A stretch of 64,000 nt of DNA from Rhinopithecus roxellana (Eukaryota; Chordata; Mammalia; Primates; Cercopithecidae): assembly GCF_007565055.1 (NCBI RefSeq), contig NC_044565.1, forward strand, positions 43,321,211 to 43,385,210. Reading direction: 5' to 3'. Position numbers and translations under genes: made by a program. The notes under the pieces are model-generated. The model did not search any database. It was not told the DNA's origin and was given only the letters and a program-made list of their open reading frames with translations. This document shows positions 1 to 13,400 of the stretch, piece after piece (within the stretch, counting starts at the first letter, position 1; each line of letters starts with the position of its first letter).

Positions 1-616
1 GCACATTACAATAATGTTTTTCAAATAGGGCTCAAACACGTGATGCACTGGAAAATTGGAAAATCAAATAATCATATGGTAAATATTTTAATAAGTTTCT
101 TATTTAATCAGCTCTCAATAAGATGGGACGGATAACATTCCTGAGTTAGAAAAACGTATTGCAAGGGCTGTCAGAGGAAAATTAAGTTCAAGTCCATTAG
201 CAGTCTTCACTCATGTTTTGCTTTTTGTATTTGTGAGTGCCATACACAGAACTGAGTCCACTGTTGACTTGAGTCTAATCAATACATATATACGTATATA
301 CGTGAGTGTGTCTCAAATATATCTGATTAAACTTAGCTACAGGAACTGTAATGTATAATATAATGAATGTGTTATAATACATATTACTACAAATGTATTA
401 CATGTATTACACAAAATAATACATTATTTTGTATGTTAAGGGAGAGAGGACAACAGCAAAGAAGGGGGTGTGAGAGGTTTAAGACAGAAGTGCTACAATG
501 TCCAGGCTGTAAAAGTCATTTTATTCTGGAGGAAATGCAACACCAAAGTTGTAAGTCTTTAACAAAGTCAAACAGAATCATCAAAAGGGCTCCTGGGACA
601 ATCGAGGTTAGAATGA
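1..616. other. Intergenic AT-rich sequence upstream of FANCL
   Basis: No exon, RNA gene or clear young repeat is visible. There is an AT-rich stretch with alternating purine-pyrimidine (TATATACGTATATACG near 287-302). A 90-codon open frame at 367-639 has no family signature and is judged to be chance. Confidence 0.5.
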
Positions 617-751
617 CCAAAATGTATTATGTGATATAGTGAGGAAATATCATTCAAACCCAAATTGAGATACCATCTACCTAATAGCCAACCTGTACTC
701 TTTAAAAATGTCAAGCTTATAAAAAACACAGACTGAGAACTGTTCCAGGTT
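617..751 (-). repeat. Inverted copy of a segment found at 2829-2958
   Basis: The reverse complement of this stretch matches 2829-2958 at about 95% apart from a 6-nt indel (TTTGAA) and a couple of substitutions. Both copies share bases that depart from the old L1 3' consensus I remember, so this is a duplicate of the local copy rather than an independent old insertion. It lies just outside the CpG-rich promoter. Confidence 0.85.
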
Positions 752-1400
752 GGTCAGTCAGTCCTGCGGACTTGAGCGCAATCTTCCCTTCCACTACCGG
801 TTGGGGAGCCCCGATGTCGCCTCAGGCAGAGCGCCACTTGGCCTGGCTGCGCTTTACCTTCATTTCCGCCCGCGGAATCCTCCAGGATCTTCCCGCCAAG
901 GCTCGGGTTTCCGCTCCGCGGCGTCCAAGCGCAAGCGGACTGCGCATGTGCAGGACCCAGCAGGTCTAGAGCTTCTCTGTGTCTCTCCGGACTTCGAGCC
1001 ATGGCGGTGACGGAAGCGAGCCTGTTGCGCCAGTGCCCGCTGCTTCTGCCACAGAACCGGTCGAAAACCGTGTATGAGGGATTCATCTCGGCTCAGGTAC
1101 CCGCCCAGTGGTTGCTCTCTAGCTAAGAGAGCCTCTTGCAGCGTAGCTGCGCGCAGAAGTCTGTGACAGGCTAGGAGGTTAGGGGCCCAGACTTGTGGGG
1201 ATTGAGAAGGGCGGCGCGTAACGGCTCTTGGGAGACTGAAGGTTTGAGAAACGCCGCTGTCGCCGCCACCCCTGTGGTCTCCGCGCGGGATGGGGAGCTA
1301 GGAGGCGCGCGGCAAGGAGCGGGGCTGGGGCCACGCCTCCTCTCTCCCTCGCCCTTCCCTGAGTTTGGCTTCCTTCTTCGTTCAGTGTCCCGTAATTGAC
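750..1400 (+). promoter_or_regulatory. FANCL: CpG-rich FANCL promoter, 5'UTR and first exon region
   Basis: GC content and CpG frequency rise sharply at about 755 and fall after about 1400, in an otherwise AT-rich, CpG-poor window. There is no TATA box near the expected start. Candidate sites seen by eye are TTCCCGCC at 890-897 (reads GGCGGGAA on the other strand, an E2F-type core), TGCGCATGTGCA at 941-952 (one mismatch from an NRF1 palindrome) and ACGGAAGC at 1010-1017 (ETS-type core inside exon 1). This is a typical housekeeping DNA-repair promoter; the assignment of factors is inference. Confidence 0.8.
1001..1096 (+). CDS. FANCL: FANCL exon 1 (coding part, residues 1-32)
   Basis: Encodes MAVTEASLLRQCPLLLPQNR followed by SKTVYEGFISAQ, the start of the ELF domain. 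The ATG has a good Kozak context (purine at -3, G at +4). The donor is CAG|GTACCC at 1097, phase 0. It lies inside the CpG-rich segment. The 5'UTR extends upstream, but the transcription start cannot be placed from sequence alone. Confidence 0.97.
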
Positions 1401-4400
1401 TGTTCTTTGATTTTTTTTTCTTTTTTTTGGTAAATTTTGCCCTAACTCGATTTTAACACTCTCCACCTCCACGGATGTTGATGAGTTCACTCGAGAATCT
1501 GGGCTAATCATATTCGTGTTTCCTGTAGAAAGAATATTTGGGAAGAAAACCCTATTTTGGCCCTTTGCCAAGTCGTATGTACCTGAACACCCACAGTTAC
1601 AATATTTTTTAGGAGAAGCATGACAGCAATGGAATTAATTACCTTTGCTGATTCCAGTGGCCTCTCTTACGGAGTTTATTACACATACTAACACGTGTAG
1701 GGTTTCGAAGTTTACAAAGCGCTTTCCAGGTAAATAGCTCACTTAATCCTCAGCCCTTTGAGGCAGAAATTTTTAGAAGAATCATCATTCCCATTTTCTA
1801 ATTGAAAAAATCAGGGTATGGGAAACCGGAGACGTTATTTGCTGATGATGACATCAGAATCCGTTAAACGCAGGCTGTGTGATTTCAGTCCTGGATTTTT
1901 TTTCTCTCTACATTGCACCAGGGTACCTTAGGTTAACATTTTGAGTGTAGACGTTCCTTTCTGACCATTACACTCAAACTTGTGCTCGCTTCCCGACATC
2001 ACGCATAGTCTTTGAGTATATGTGGAGTTACCATATGACCATCACAGAAAGTAGAGGTTAAAATTCATTATTCCATATGGAAAAAAGTTAATCCACCTTT
2101 GCCTCTCCAATTAGAAGTATTCTTCTTGAATTACCTAGCTGAAAATATGATTCTCTTTTAGACAACATTTAGAAAAGTGGAAAAATTATTAAGTTATATA
2201 TTTTTTTTACAGGAAGCATGTTATACCTAATTTTAGGCACTTTAAGGCAAATACTATTATGTATGTCTATGTCTGCTAAGGCCTCTTAGAAAGCAAGTAC
2301 AGCCATTAGAATTGAGATTAAAGTTTTTTATGACCATTGCTGTAGCTACAGTTCCAATTTGTACCTGCCTTAGCAGTTTATTTAAATCTTAACCTGAACA
2401 TTTTACGTGTCTAAAAATATTTTGTGTATATTTCAAATTTACAGAAAACTAGCAAGGATATACAGCACAAGTAATTCCAGTATACCCTTTACCTAGATTC
2501 ACCAGTTTACATTTTCTCCATTTGATTGATCATTGTTAAGTATATGTATGTGGGTGGGCGTGTATACACATTTTTTTCCTGAACCATTTGAGGTTAAATC
2601 AGGCATAGTTCCCTTTTATCCCCAAATACTTGAGCATAAATTGCATAAGAACAAGGACACACTCATACATAACCACAGTACAATGATCAAAATCAGGATA
2701 TTTAATGATATACTATTATCTAAGAGTCCATATTTCAAATTTTGTTTATGATACAGTTGTATGTTTTATATCCCCTATCCCCTACCATCTGTCGTTAAGA
2801 TCCCACATTACATTTAGTTGTCATATCTAACCTGGAATAGTTCTCAGTCTGTGTTTTTTATAAGCTTGACATTTTTGAAGAGTACAGGTTGGCTATTAGG
2901 TAGATGGTATCTCAATTTGGGTGATATTTCCTCACTATATCACATAATACATTTTTGGCAGGGAAACTACAGAAAGATTGTTTCTGTCCTTCTTAAGGCT
3001 TGTGAGGTTGCCTGTTGGTTCCATTATTAATGATGTTAACTTTGATCACCTGGTTAAGGTGTCATCTGCCAGAGTCTCCTTTTGTAATTCATAAGTATTT
3101 TTGGGGAGGTACTCTGAGGCATCAAACTTTCACACACATTCTCGAGTTTTAGCATCCATTGACTTTTACTTGAGTCGACTGTTACTGTCATGGTTGCCAA
3201 ATGATAATTTTCTAACTCTTGTCATTTCTGTATTTATGAAGTGGCAATTTATTATAAGGACTAGCATTGCCTGCTTTCTCATTTATTTAATTATATTAGA
3301 ATGGATGCATGGATTTTTAAAAAAATTATTTGATTATAATCATTATTTTGATCCTCAAATTGTCCCAGATTTGGCCAGTGAGCAGGTTTTATATATGTAA
3401 GTTTCTAAGGCTTTGCGTTTCCTCTCATCACTGTTTCAAAAGTATCCTATAGATGCTGACGTGTAGTCTTGTCACCACCTTTCTTAGAAGCTATATGATG
3501 TTAATTTACTATGCACCTTAATAGGTTTTAAAAATTTTCTCGTGGAAGGTCCTTTTTGGTTTTTAGTTTTGTTGCTGATTTCTAATTTTTCTTGTATTAT
3601 AATTAGACAGGATTGTTTATAAAAACAAAGTCTCCGTGGAAGTTACTGGTATTTTTTCCTGTGACCTAATATATAATCAGGTTTAGGTGTTGTCTCTATT
3701 ATTAGATTTTCTCTTTCCTTTGAGTGAGCTTTGGTAGTTTGTGTCTTTCAATGAATTTGTTAGTTTCATCTAGGTTTCTGATTTTATTGGCTTAAAGTTA
3801 TTTATAATAGTTGCTTATTATCCTTTTAATGTCTTTAAGGTCTGTAATGATGCTCTCTATGTTGGTTGTCTTTTGCTGCTATTTACTTCAAACCTTAGTG
3901 GCTTAAAACAAAAACAATTATTGTCTCACCATTTCTGTGGATTTGAAATTTGAGAACAACTTGGATGGTAGTTCTTGATCAAAATCTCTCATGATTTTGC
4001 AATCAAGATACTTGCCAAGACTTTGATGATCTAAAACAGGGTGTCCAATCTTTTGGCTTCCCTGGGTCATATTGGAAGAAGAAGAATTGTCTTGGGCACA
4101 CATAAAATACATTAATGATAGCTGATAAGCTAAAAGAAATCACAGAAACTCCCATAATGTTTTAAGAAGTTCACGAATTTGTGTTGGGCTGCATTCAGAG
4201 CTGTCCTGGGCTGCAAGCTGGTCAAGCTAGAGGTGAAGGATTTGCTTCCAAGATTGCTCATTCACGTAGCTATTAGCCATGAGGCCTCAGTTTGCTACTG
4301 CTCTTAACGGGAGGCCTTAGTTCTTCACTACATGGATCTTTATAGTGTTGCTTGGCTGTTATCACAACATGGCAGCTAGCTTCCCCTGAGTGTGTGATAC

Positions 4401-7400
4401 AACAGAGAGATAAATATACACATTGTCTTTAATCCCTTAGCCTCTGAAGTCACACATATTTACTTCTGCTTTATTCTTTTAGACGCAAGTTTCTTAGTCT
4501 GTGTTCAAAAGAAGGGAAATTAGGCACCAACTCCTAGAGGTAGGAGTGTCAAATAATTTAGGGATATAAGTTAAAAATACCTTTCATCGTCATCTGATAT
4601 AGGTAATTTATGTCTCCTTTTTTTCCCCCTGATACGTCTAGATAGAGGTTTAAAAATTTTACTGATTTCTTTAAAGAACCTGCCTTTAATTTTGTTGATT
4701 TTTTTAAAAATTATTTTTATGTTTCTATCTGGATAGTTTTTTGATCTTAAGTTTCCTAATTTCTTCAGATGGAAGTTAATTGATCTTTCTTCTGTTCTAG
4801 TACAGCTATTCAGTGCTTTAAATTTTCCTTTGAATACTGGTTTAGCTATGTCACACAAATTTTGGTGTGCTATAGTTTTGTTTTTATTCAGTTCCAAATG
4901 CCTTTTAATTTCTTCTTTGATCTGTGGCTCACTGAGAAATATGATTGTCTTTCTCAATATTGAGGATTTTCTAGATATCTTTTTGTTACTGATTTATAAT
5001 TTCATTTTGGTCACAGAATATAACTTGTATGATTTGAATTTTTAAAATACTTATTGAGCCTTAATTTTATGACCAAAATATAGTCTATCTTGGTGAATAT
5101 ACTGTGTGTACTCTAAAGAATGAATATTCTGTTGCTATTGGGTAGAGAATTATATAAATGCCAGTTAGGTCAAATTGTTTCAGAGTGCTACCCAGGCCCT
5201 CACTGGGTAGCACTATGCTCACTGACTTTTTTGTCTGCTTTTTCTATCAGTTAGTGAGAGGGGATGTTGAAATCTCCAACAATCGTTGTAGATTTTTCAA
5301 TTTCTATTTAATTTCTATCAGTTTTGCTTCATATATTTTGAAGTTCTGTTATTAGGTGCATAAACTTTTAGAACCGTTAAGCACTCTTGATGAATTGACT
5401 CCTTTAGGATTATGAAATGACCTTTCTTATCTTTAGTAATAATGTTTTCTCTGAAATCTGTATTTTCCAATATTAACATACAGATTCCATCTTTCTTTTG
5501 ATTGATGTTACCATAGTTTATCTTTACTTCTTTGTTTTAAACTTATTTGTGTTTTAATATTTGAAGTGTGTTTCTTCTGTGCTTTGCTTTGTTATGCAAT
5601 ATGATAGTCACTGCCTTTTACTTGGGGGTATTTAGACTATTTACATTTAACGTGGTTATTCATATGGTTGGATTTAAATCTACTCTTGCTGTGTGTTTTC
5701 TGTTTGTCTTACATATTTTTAATTTTTTTCCTATTTTTCTGTATTTTGTGTTATTGGAATTCTTTTTTATAATTCTGTTTTATCTCCTTTGCCAGTTTAT
5801 TGGCTGTATGTTTGTTTTTTGTTTTTTAACTAGTCTCTTAAAGGGTTTATAATACACATATTAAATCTATCATGATCTGCCTTAAAATAGTATTAGGATT
5901 CCATTTTTTATGCACTATTGGTTTATCAGCTATACAATTTTGTCTCTTTTGATACTGTAAAGATGTTACTTTACTGTCTTGCACTGTTTTCTATGAGAAA
6001 TCTCTGCTCTTTTCTTTGTTCCTATGTAAATAGAATATTTTTTTCCTCTGACTGCTTTTAAGATTTTTCTTTTTGTCATTGGTTTCAGTCACTTCGATGT
6101 ATGTTGTACCTTGGTGTAGCTTTTTTCATGTTTTTCCTCCATAAGGTCTATGGAGCTTCTTGGATCTGTGAGTATATATTTTCATTTAATTTGGAAAAAC
6201 ATCTGCCGTTATTTTTTCTTTCTTTTCTAGTCTTTTTTTTTTTTTTTTTTTTTTTTTTTGTTCCTCCTTTTCTGTCCTCTGTGTTGGGGACTCCAAATAT
6301 GTGCATTTAGGTCACTTTGAGTTTTCACAACTCACTCATGGTCTGTTCACTTTTTTTCCCCTTAGTGTCTTTCTCTTTATTTGGGATATATCTTCAGGTA
6401 TACTGATACCTTCTTTTGTAAGGTGGAATCTGCTGTTGATACTATATATAAAAAAAATCTCAAACATTGTGTTTTTTGAGGGAGTCTTTCTTTAAATTTT
6501 TCCTGTCTCTATTTAGTACGCTTGTTTTCCTTTACCTTCTTGAACGTATGAAATACAATTGTTTTAATTTTTAAGATCAGGTTTATTATCTCTGCCATTT
6601 TTAGGTCTGTTTCTCTTGATTTTTCTCTTCATTGTGGATATTGCCTTGCTTCTTTGCAGGAAATGTATGTGCTTGGTATATCTTGATTGGATGCTAGACA
6701 TAATGAATTCTACCTGTTGCATGCTAGATATTTTTATTCTGTAAGTATTCTTGAGATTTGTTTTGAGCTACAGTTAAATTACTTGGAAACAGTTTGATCT
6801 TTCCAAGTAATTTTAAGCTTTAAGGTTTTAAGCATTGCTAGGTAGACCCAGAGCAGACTTTGTTCTAAGGTAATTAAGCTCTACAAGTGAAGCAACACCT
6901 TCTGAGCACTCTATTTAATGGCTCTTATATTACAAAGTTTCCACTCTGGCTGGTTGGAACATGGCTATACCCAGCCTTGTATGAGCTTAGAGATTATTTT
7001 GCAGAATCTGTTCCTGTACGTTCCCACCTTTGGGTGTTTTCCTCATATCCATGGAGCAAGCAGTCCTCAGCTGAAGACTCCTTGATGAAGACTCCTTGTA
7101 AGGAATCCTCTGAAATTCGCTGGAGTTTCTCTGTGTTTTTCTCTACTCTCCATGCATTTCCCTCCTGCTTGGTACTATACCTTGTGAATTGTACAATTGT
7201 TGGCATCCCCTTGATCACCTGTTTCTTCTCAAATCAGGGAGAATATTATGCTCTTATTTGTTTGTCCATCCCTATCTTGCAGCCTGAAAATACTCCCATC
7301 ATAGACAGATAATTTTAGGCATTTTTACATTTGTTTCCCTTCTTTCAAGGATCACTGTCTATTTAATATCTGAAAATCATTGTTTCATATGTTTTGTCCC

Positions 7401-10400
7401 ATTTTTAAATAAGGAGGGAAGATAAATCCTGCTCCCTTTACTCCATAATGGCTAGAAGCAGTTCTCTTCAGTTTCTTAACATTTTCTATTTCATTCTTGC
7501 TTCATTTTTTAATTTGCTTTAAGAAGTCTGTTTCCAATTATATTCTGTTTCCTATATATTCGATCTTTTACCTAGAGACTTTGGACTTTTTTCTTATTTT
7601 GAAAGTCTGTTAATTAAGATATATCTTAGAATTGATCATTGTGAGTCACTTTTATCATGTGGCCACTTACCCTTTTGGTATGTGGATCTCCAGGAAGTGT
7701 ACTTGGATTATATTTTTAAATATTTTTTTCTACTATTTTATTTTTCTTTACAAGATATCCAATTATATGTAGTCTGGACTTTTTTGGGTCTGTTTTCAAC
7801 TTCAACTCCTTTTCTCTGATGGTCTTTAGTTTTTTTCTCATTTTCCCATTTGGTAATTTTCTTGCTTTTTGTTTGCCCTTTATGACATTTGTATTTAATT
7901 TTGTTCTTCCTTGGACTTTTAAAAAATTTATTCCTTCACTTTCACATAATTTTGTCTTTTTCTTTATTTTCATCCCACCCTGTGTTTATTCAGCTCATTC
8001 ATTTCTTCCTTTTCATTTTTTTAAATATAATTTATCATTTTCGTTTTAAAATGTCTGATACAAATGCTCATTTATTTCATTTATTATTATAATTTGTTTA
8101 TGGTTTCTGGGTTTTGTTTGCATGGGATCTGTTATCACCTGAAATGTTGTGAATCTCTTTTTCTTTCTTTGTCTCATAGTAGCTTTGCATTGATGAAGAC
8201 AGTATCTTTGTATTCATGGACATTCTGGCTGTTTGCAATAGTTTATAAAATTCCTAGTTTAAGAATACCCTCTTCTGTTGGGGAAGCAAAGTGTAATTTA
8301 TTTAATGGATGAAATGTTGGCGAGTGCTGGGTGGGAAGGAGTTGTTTTTTTATTTACTCATATTAAGAGCCTAAGTTTCCTACTGTTCTTTTACCTCCTA
8401 ATACGCAGTTTCCAAAAGGTGTCTCATCTTTCCTCCTATCTTCTACCGTTAAAGCATTCTTTCCCAGGACTGGCTCCTTGACTTTTGTGTTCACATTAAG
8501 TCTTCTCTTTGTAGGTCAGTGTTCTGATTTGCCAGAACTTGTTATTATTATTATTATTTTTTATACTTGTTCGTTCCTCATAGTCTCTCTCCCATGCATT
8601 TTTTTTTTTTTTCCTGACCTTCCTAGCGGTCTAAAAAGAGTTGCTGTGGGAGTCCTAGAGTAGGTTCTGTTGGAAAGTGCTTTATATTTTTCTTCCTATA
8701 GCTAATTTGAGGTTTATAGTGTACCCTGTCTTTTGGCTGAAAACATGGGATATTTGTGGTTTTATTTATTCTTAATATGTTAATTAATGTAGCTTTTCTG
8801 GATGATGTGGGGGGAGATGGAGGTTTAGGCAACTGTTAGTATTTCTGTTCCCTGAAAGCCTGGAAAATCTGTCTTTTGAGAACAATTAATATTTCTAGAT
8901 GCTTTAACTAAAAGGCTAATTTTGGACATTCTCTTGAATCAGGAAAGTATTGTGGCATGTGACATGTTATTTGACCTTTTAAAATGACTGGGCTTTGCAA
9001 GTAAGGGACTTCGGAATTTTATTCTTTCAGATAACAGCACGGATTTCTGTGGTAGAATAGTTCTTCTATTTTTCATGTAAATTGTAAATTCCAAATTGTT
9101 CTTACACCTATGTGTGGGATATCTATAACGTTAGGTTAAAGTTACTACATAATAACTTTTAGTGCTTTAATGAAATAGTGAATTATTGTTACTTGACCTT
9201 TTGAAAAGGTCAGTAGTACATTTTGTTTCATTTTTTTTAAAGGACATTTAAATGTAATGAAAGTCAGAACTGTAATATTACCATGAAAGTAAAGGTTATG
9301 GGGTACATTTAATTGTGTTCCTCTGTTTTTGAAACTGCTTTGAGGGAGACTGTGCTAAAATTCTTCATGGTAATTGTTTTTTGAGAATTTTATTACTCTT
9401 TTTCATTTTATTCTGTTGGAGTAAAAGATTACATTTCTGTTTGTCTTTTTCTGCTATTTTTGCTCAAATTTCATGTGTATTGTCCTATTTAAGTTACAAA
9501 GTTTAAACTACTTACCCGTTCACTTTTTCAAGAAAGTAAAATGGAATAAGTGTCTCAGAGGTCTTTCTTAGACTCTTGAGTAAAATTCAGTTTGTTCAGA
9601 TACATAGTTAGTATGTTAAGGATTTCAGAAAAATTAGAGGCCCACTAATGGGAGAATTAAATATACTCTGATTTATGAAAGTATTTCACTTATGTCTATA
9701 TAGTGTAACTAAATATATTTTCATTTTATTAAAATTTAGAAACTAAGGTGTAAACATGAAGACTATATTATGTTATATATCCTTATTTTATATTGTAATG
9801 TTTTTCTTCCATTTTAAAGCAGTTTGAAGGAATTTCTTTTTTTTTTCATAAATTTATTTCCTAAGAAATAACACTGAAATATCTTCTATGGGCCTGTATT
9901 AATAATTTTGTATTATTTCTTGTATTTATGAGTGACTTTCTCTTTAAAAAGAAAGTCTTATCTGAGTGTTTTGATTTCCCAGTAACTACAAAGCTTCCGT
10001 AAGACAGTTTTGAGTTATTTTCCCTCAAATGCAATATTCTGTTGCATATATTTTAACAAGTATAAAGATGTGGATAAAGTTGATACCTTTTAGAAAATAA
10101 AGGAAAGCATTGTCTTTTCTATATGATTCTGTTTAACTTCTCTTAGCATTAAGTGAAAGATAAAAATTTGAGTGATCCTTTTCAATGTTTTCCACAGGGA
10201 AGAGACTTCCACCTTAGAGTAGTGTTGCCTGAAGATTTACAACTGAAGAATGCAAGGTGATACGGTGTTTAGTTATAAACGTGCATTTTTGCATTTTGGT
10301 GGGACAGGCAGTACATTTCGTGTAAATTGATTCTAGTGACTAGAGTTTTGCCTAAAATGCTTATTAGTCATTTGCTCCAAAAGAAACATCTCTGATTTTT

Positions 10401-13400
10401 CCAAACCAATGTGGCATTTGTAAATATTTACCTGTTACTAAAGTGCTTTTAAACATTAGTTCTCTCATTTTTTTTTTTTTTAATTTAAGGCAGTAAACAG
10501 CAACTGTGTATACTTCACAAACAAATACTGAACAAGTATATAAAGGGAGAGTACAAAAGGATTAGACAACATTTTTTCCAACTTTTGACTGATATTATTA
10601 ATATGTATATTCATTATATGGGAAGACTCACATCAGTTCAGTCCTGGAATAAATTAGGCACCAACATTGGGTGTTGGTAGATACAACTAGTCAGGATATG
10701 AGACTGAAAATTTAGGTACCACCCCAAATCTCAATTCTTCCTCTAAATATTTCTGAAGAAGAATGGAGGAAAAGGAATCCAGAGATATTTGTGAGTAAAA
10801 CTGAGAGGATTTTGTGACCACTAGAAGTGTAGGTAAGAGGGAAAAAGGAATAGAGGATGCTTTTCAAATTCCTGGCTCAGATCACTAAGCTAGAGAAGAA
10901 GTCACAGATGGAAAAGTAGAAGAGAGACTGTTTTAAGTCATACTGGGTATGAAATGTCAAGAGGAGCTATTTAGTAGGTAGTAATATGGTGGTGTGGAAC
11001 TAGAGTGTGAGACCTGGAGTGCAGATGTATGTGGAAGTTACAACAGATGAAGGATTTGGGACCTTGATTGTGAATAGGCTTTTTGGTGCTGTGTCTGGCG
11101 GGGAGTTTTGGTGGGGGGCGTAGAAGAGAAAGCCAGTGACGTGACAAGACCTTGGGGCATACCAACATTTAAAGGACTGGTCACTAAAGAGGAACTTAGA
11201 AGGAGACTAAGGATTGACCAGAAAAGAGGAAAATTTGGACAGCAGAGTCTTTCAAGCCAAATAAAGAAGGCTTAAGCAAGGTATGGTTAGCATTGCTGAA
11301 GACTACAGAGAGATAGGTTAGATGCAAGTAAGTTTTGTGTGGTGGCAGAAGCCATTTGTGTTGGATTTTGGACTGGATGAGTGGGAGGAAAGTGTAAAGT
11401 ATTTTGAAGAAAAAGAGGTGTTAGAGAATGGTGTGCATTCAAGGAAGAGTTACAGTGTTCTTTGAAGATACCTGTATTTGAACAAGTTAGTTCATTAAGT
11501 AGAAAAAACTAGCAGAACATAAATTAAGGATACCACAATAAAGGGATAATTAATTGAAGTCACCAAGTTGATAGCAAGGGAGAGAAAGCACATCTCCTGC
11601 AGGGGTTACCAATGGACATTTGAATGAACTACTCTGCCACTAAGAGAGGAGATAGGGATGGGTATGGGGGTTTGAAGACTCAAGAATGGAGAGAGTTGTG
11701 CTGGTTTGAAAAGGCCATGTTGGGGAAAACTCAGAGAGGCTTCCTACTTACAGGTAAGTAAAAGTAATTCCTTAGAAGAGTTACTTAATAGTATCAGGAG
11801 CACAGCAGAGGTTAGCCAGTAAGTGGGTGAACATTAACTTGTCACTTCTTATACGATTACTTAAAAGTATGTATCTTTGTATCCGGGCTTGGTGGTGGGT
11901 GTCTGTAGTCCCAGCTACTTGAGAGGCTGAGGCGGGAGGGTTTCTTGAACCCAGGAGTTGAGGTTGCAGTGAGCTGTTCTTCTACTGCACTTCAGCCAGC
12001 CTGACTGACAGAGCGAGACCCTGTCTCTAAAAAATAAAAAATAAAAATAAAATATATCCTTTTAGTTATATTAATCAGGAATTTGAAGGTAATATTGCTA
12101 CACATGCTTTTTCAAATACATGTTTGATACATTATATTGGGTGATACATTGTTATCAAAACTGTTGGTTTTATTTAACCTATCTTGGAAAAGAATCTACT
12201 TTGGTGGAAAACTTCGCTTGGGATGTGTTAAAGTTAAAAAACAGGATGTACTGTTTGCCTGTCATTTACTGATTACAGTTATTTATATTTTGGAATAAAA
12301 TTAGTACCGACAGTTTGAAGACAAGACTTTGAACAGTATCAATGGTAAAAATTTTATTAACTTGTCAAAATTATATTTGTCCTTCTTTTGTATGTACATG
12401 CATATTTGTATTAGCATACAAATACGTTTTTCCTTTTAATTCTGAACAATGAACAAACCATTTTGTCTCATTAAAATTTTAGATTATTATGTAGTTGGCA
12501 GCTGAGAACAATACTTAATGGATACCATCAAATAGTACAACAGGTAAGTCGTTTTTAGAAGGTTTATGTTTTAAGTGAAGATATTACTAAATTTATTGTT
12601 CTTCAAATATCTACTTTGTAGAATGTTGTAACAAACTGGTTTAATAGTTGTTGAGTTTTGTAGGTTTCATCTCTGTGTATTTTTAAATCTCAGTGTCCTC
12701 AGGAGATCTCCAGGTAGCCTTTGTGTTGAAACCAATTTCCATCCTTGAGACTTTAGGTTCTTCAAATGAATTCACCCTTATCCATATCCATCACTACTTG
12801 AGTGATTTTTCTTCTGAGACTGAATGGTGGTGATAGGGAAAAAAAACATCACACCCATTTAGAGCTGTGGGATATCTGTGGCAAAAATGGGATGTTAGTC
12901 CTAGATTAGCAACGGAAAAGATGTAGTAGAAATAATTTAGGATCATGTGTACTTGCATAATGAGGGGAGATAAAGGTTGCTTAGTGTGTTAATAGGCAGG
13001 ATTAATTTCTTTATTCTTAATGTTTAGGTTCCTCTACCTGAAAATTCCTTTAAAGAGTAGAAAAAAAGTCAGTTACTGAAGCAAAATAATGACATAATAC
13101 TACAATTCTTCTTTTAGGAAAATAGTTTTTAGAATTGCATTTCTTTTGATGCTTTATGCGTTTATGTGTTTTTTTTTTCCTGATTTTCTGTATTTCTGTG
13201 TCTTAAAGGCAGGTTATTATCTATGATAACTGACAGTCACAGTCACTTTCCCGTAAAGCATTAAAGCTGCAAAGAAGTATAGGAAATAAACTATTTGATT
13301 TATAGAATGAAGGTTGTCATCCTGGCAATATAATTACAGAAGTTTTTTAAGGATATGTTCAAATTATTTGTCTGTTTTCTTTCTATCCCTGTCTCCATCC

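Noticed and set aside
754..1086. 110-codon reverse frame across the FANCL promoter and exon 1
   Set aside because: High GC and CpG content lengthens chance frames. It overlaps the true exon on the other strand and has no recognisable domain.
1179..1571. 130-codon reverse frame and 68-codon forward frame just after exon 1
   Set aside because: Both lie in intron 1 at the edge of the CpG-rich segment, are low-complexity, and show no family match or splice support.
5568..8832. Many 60-94 codon hydrophobic frames suggesting small membrane proteins
   Set aside because: The T-rich antisense strand of a decayed L1 naturally gives Phe/Leu-rich frames; no signal for real translation.
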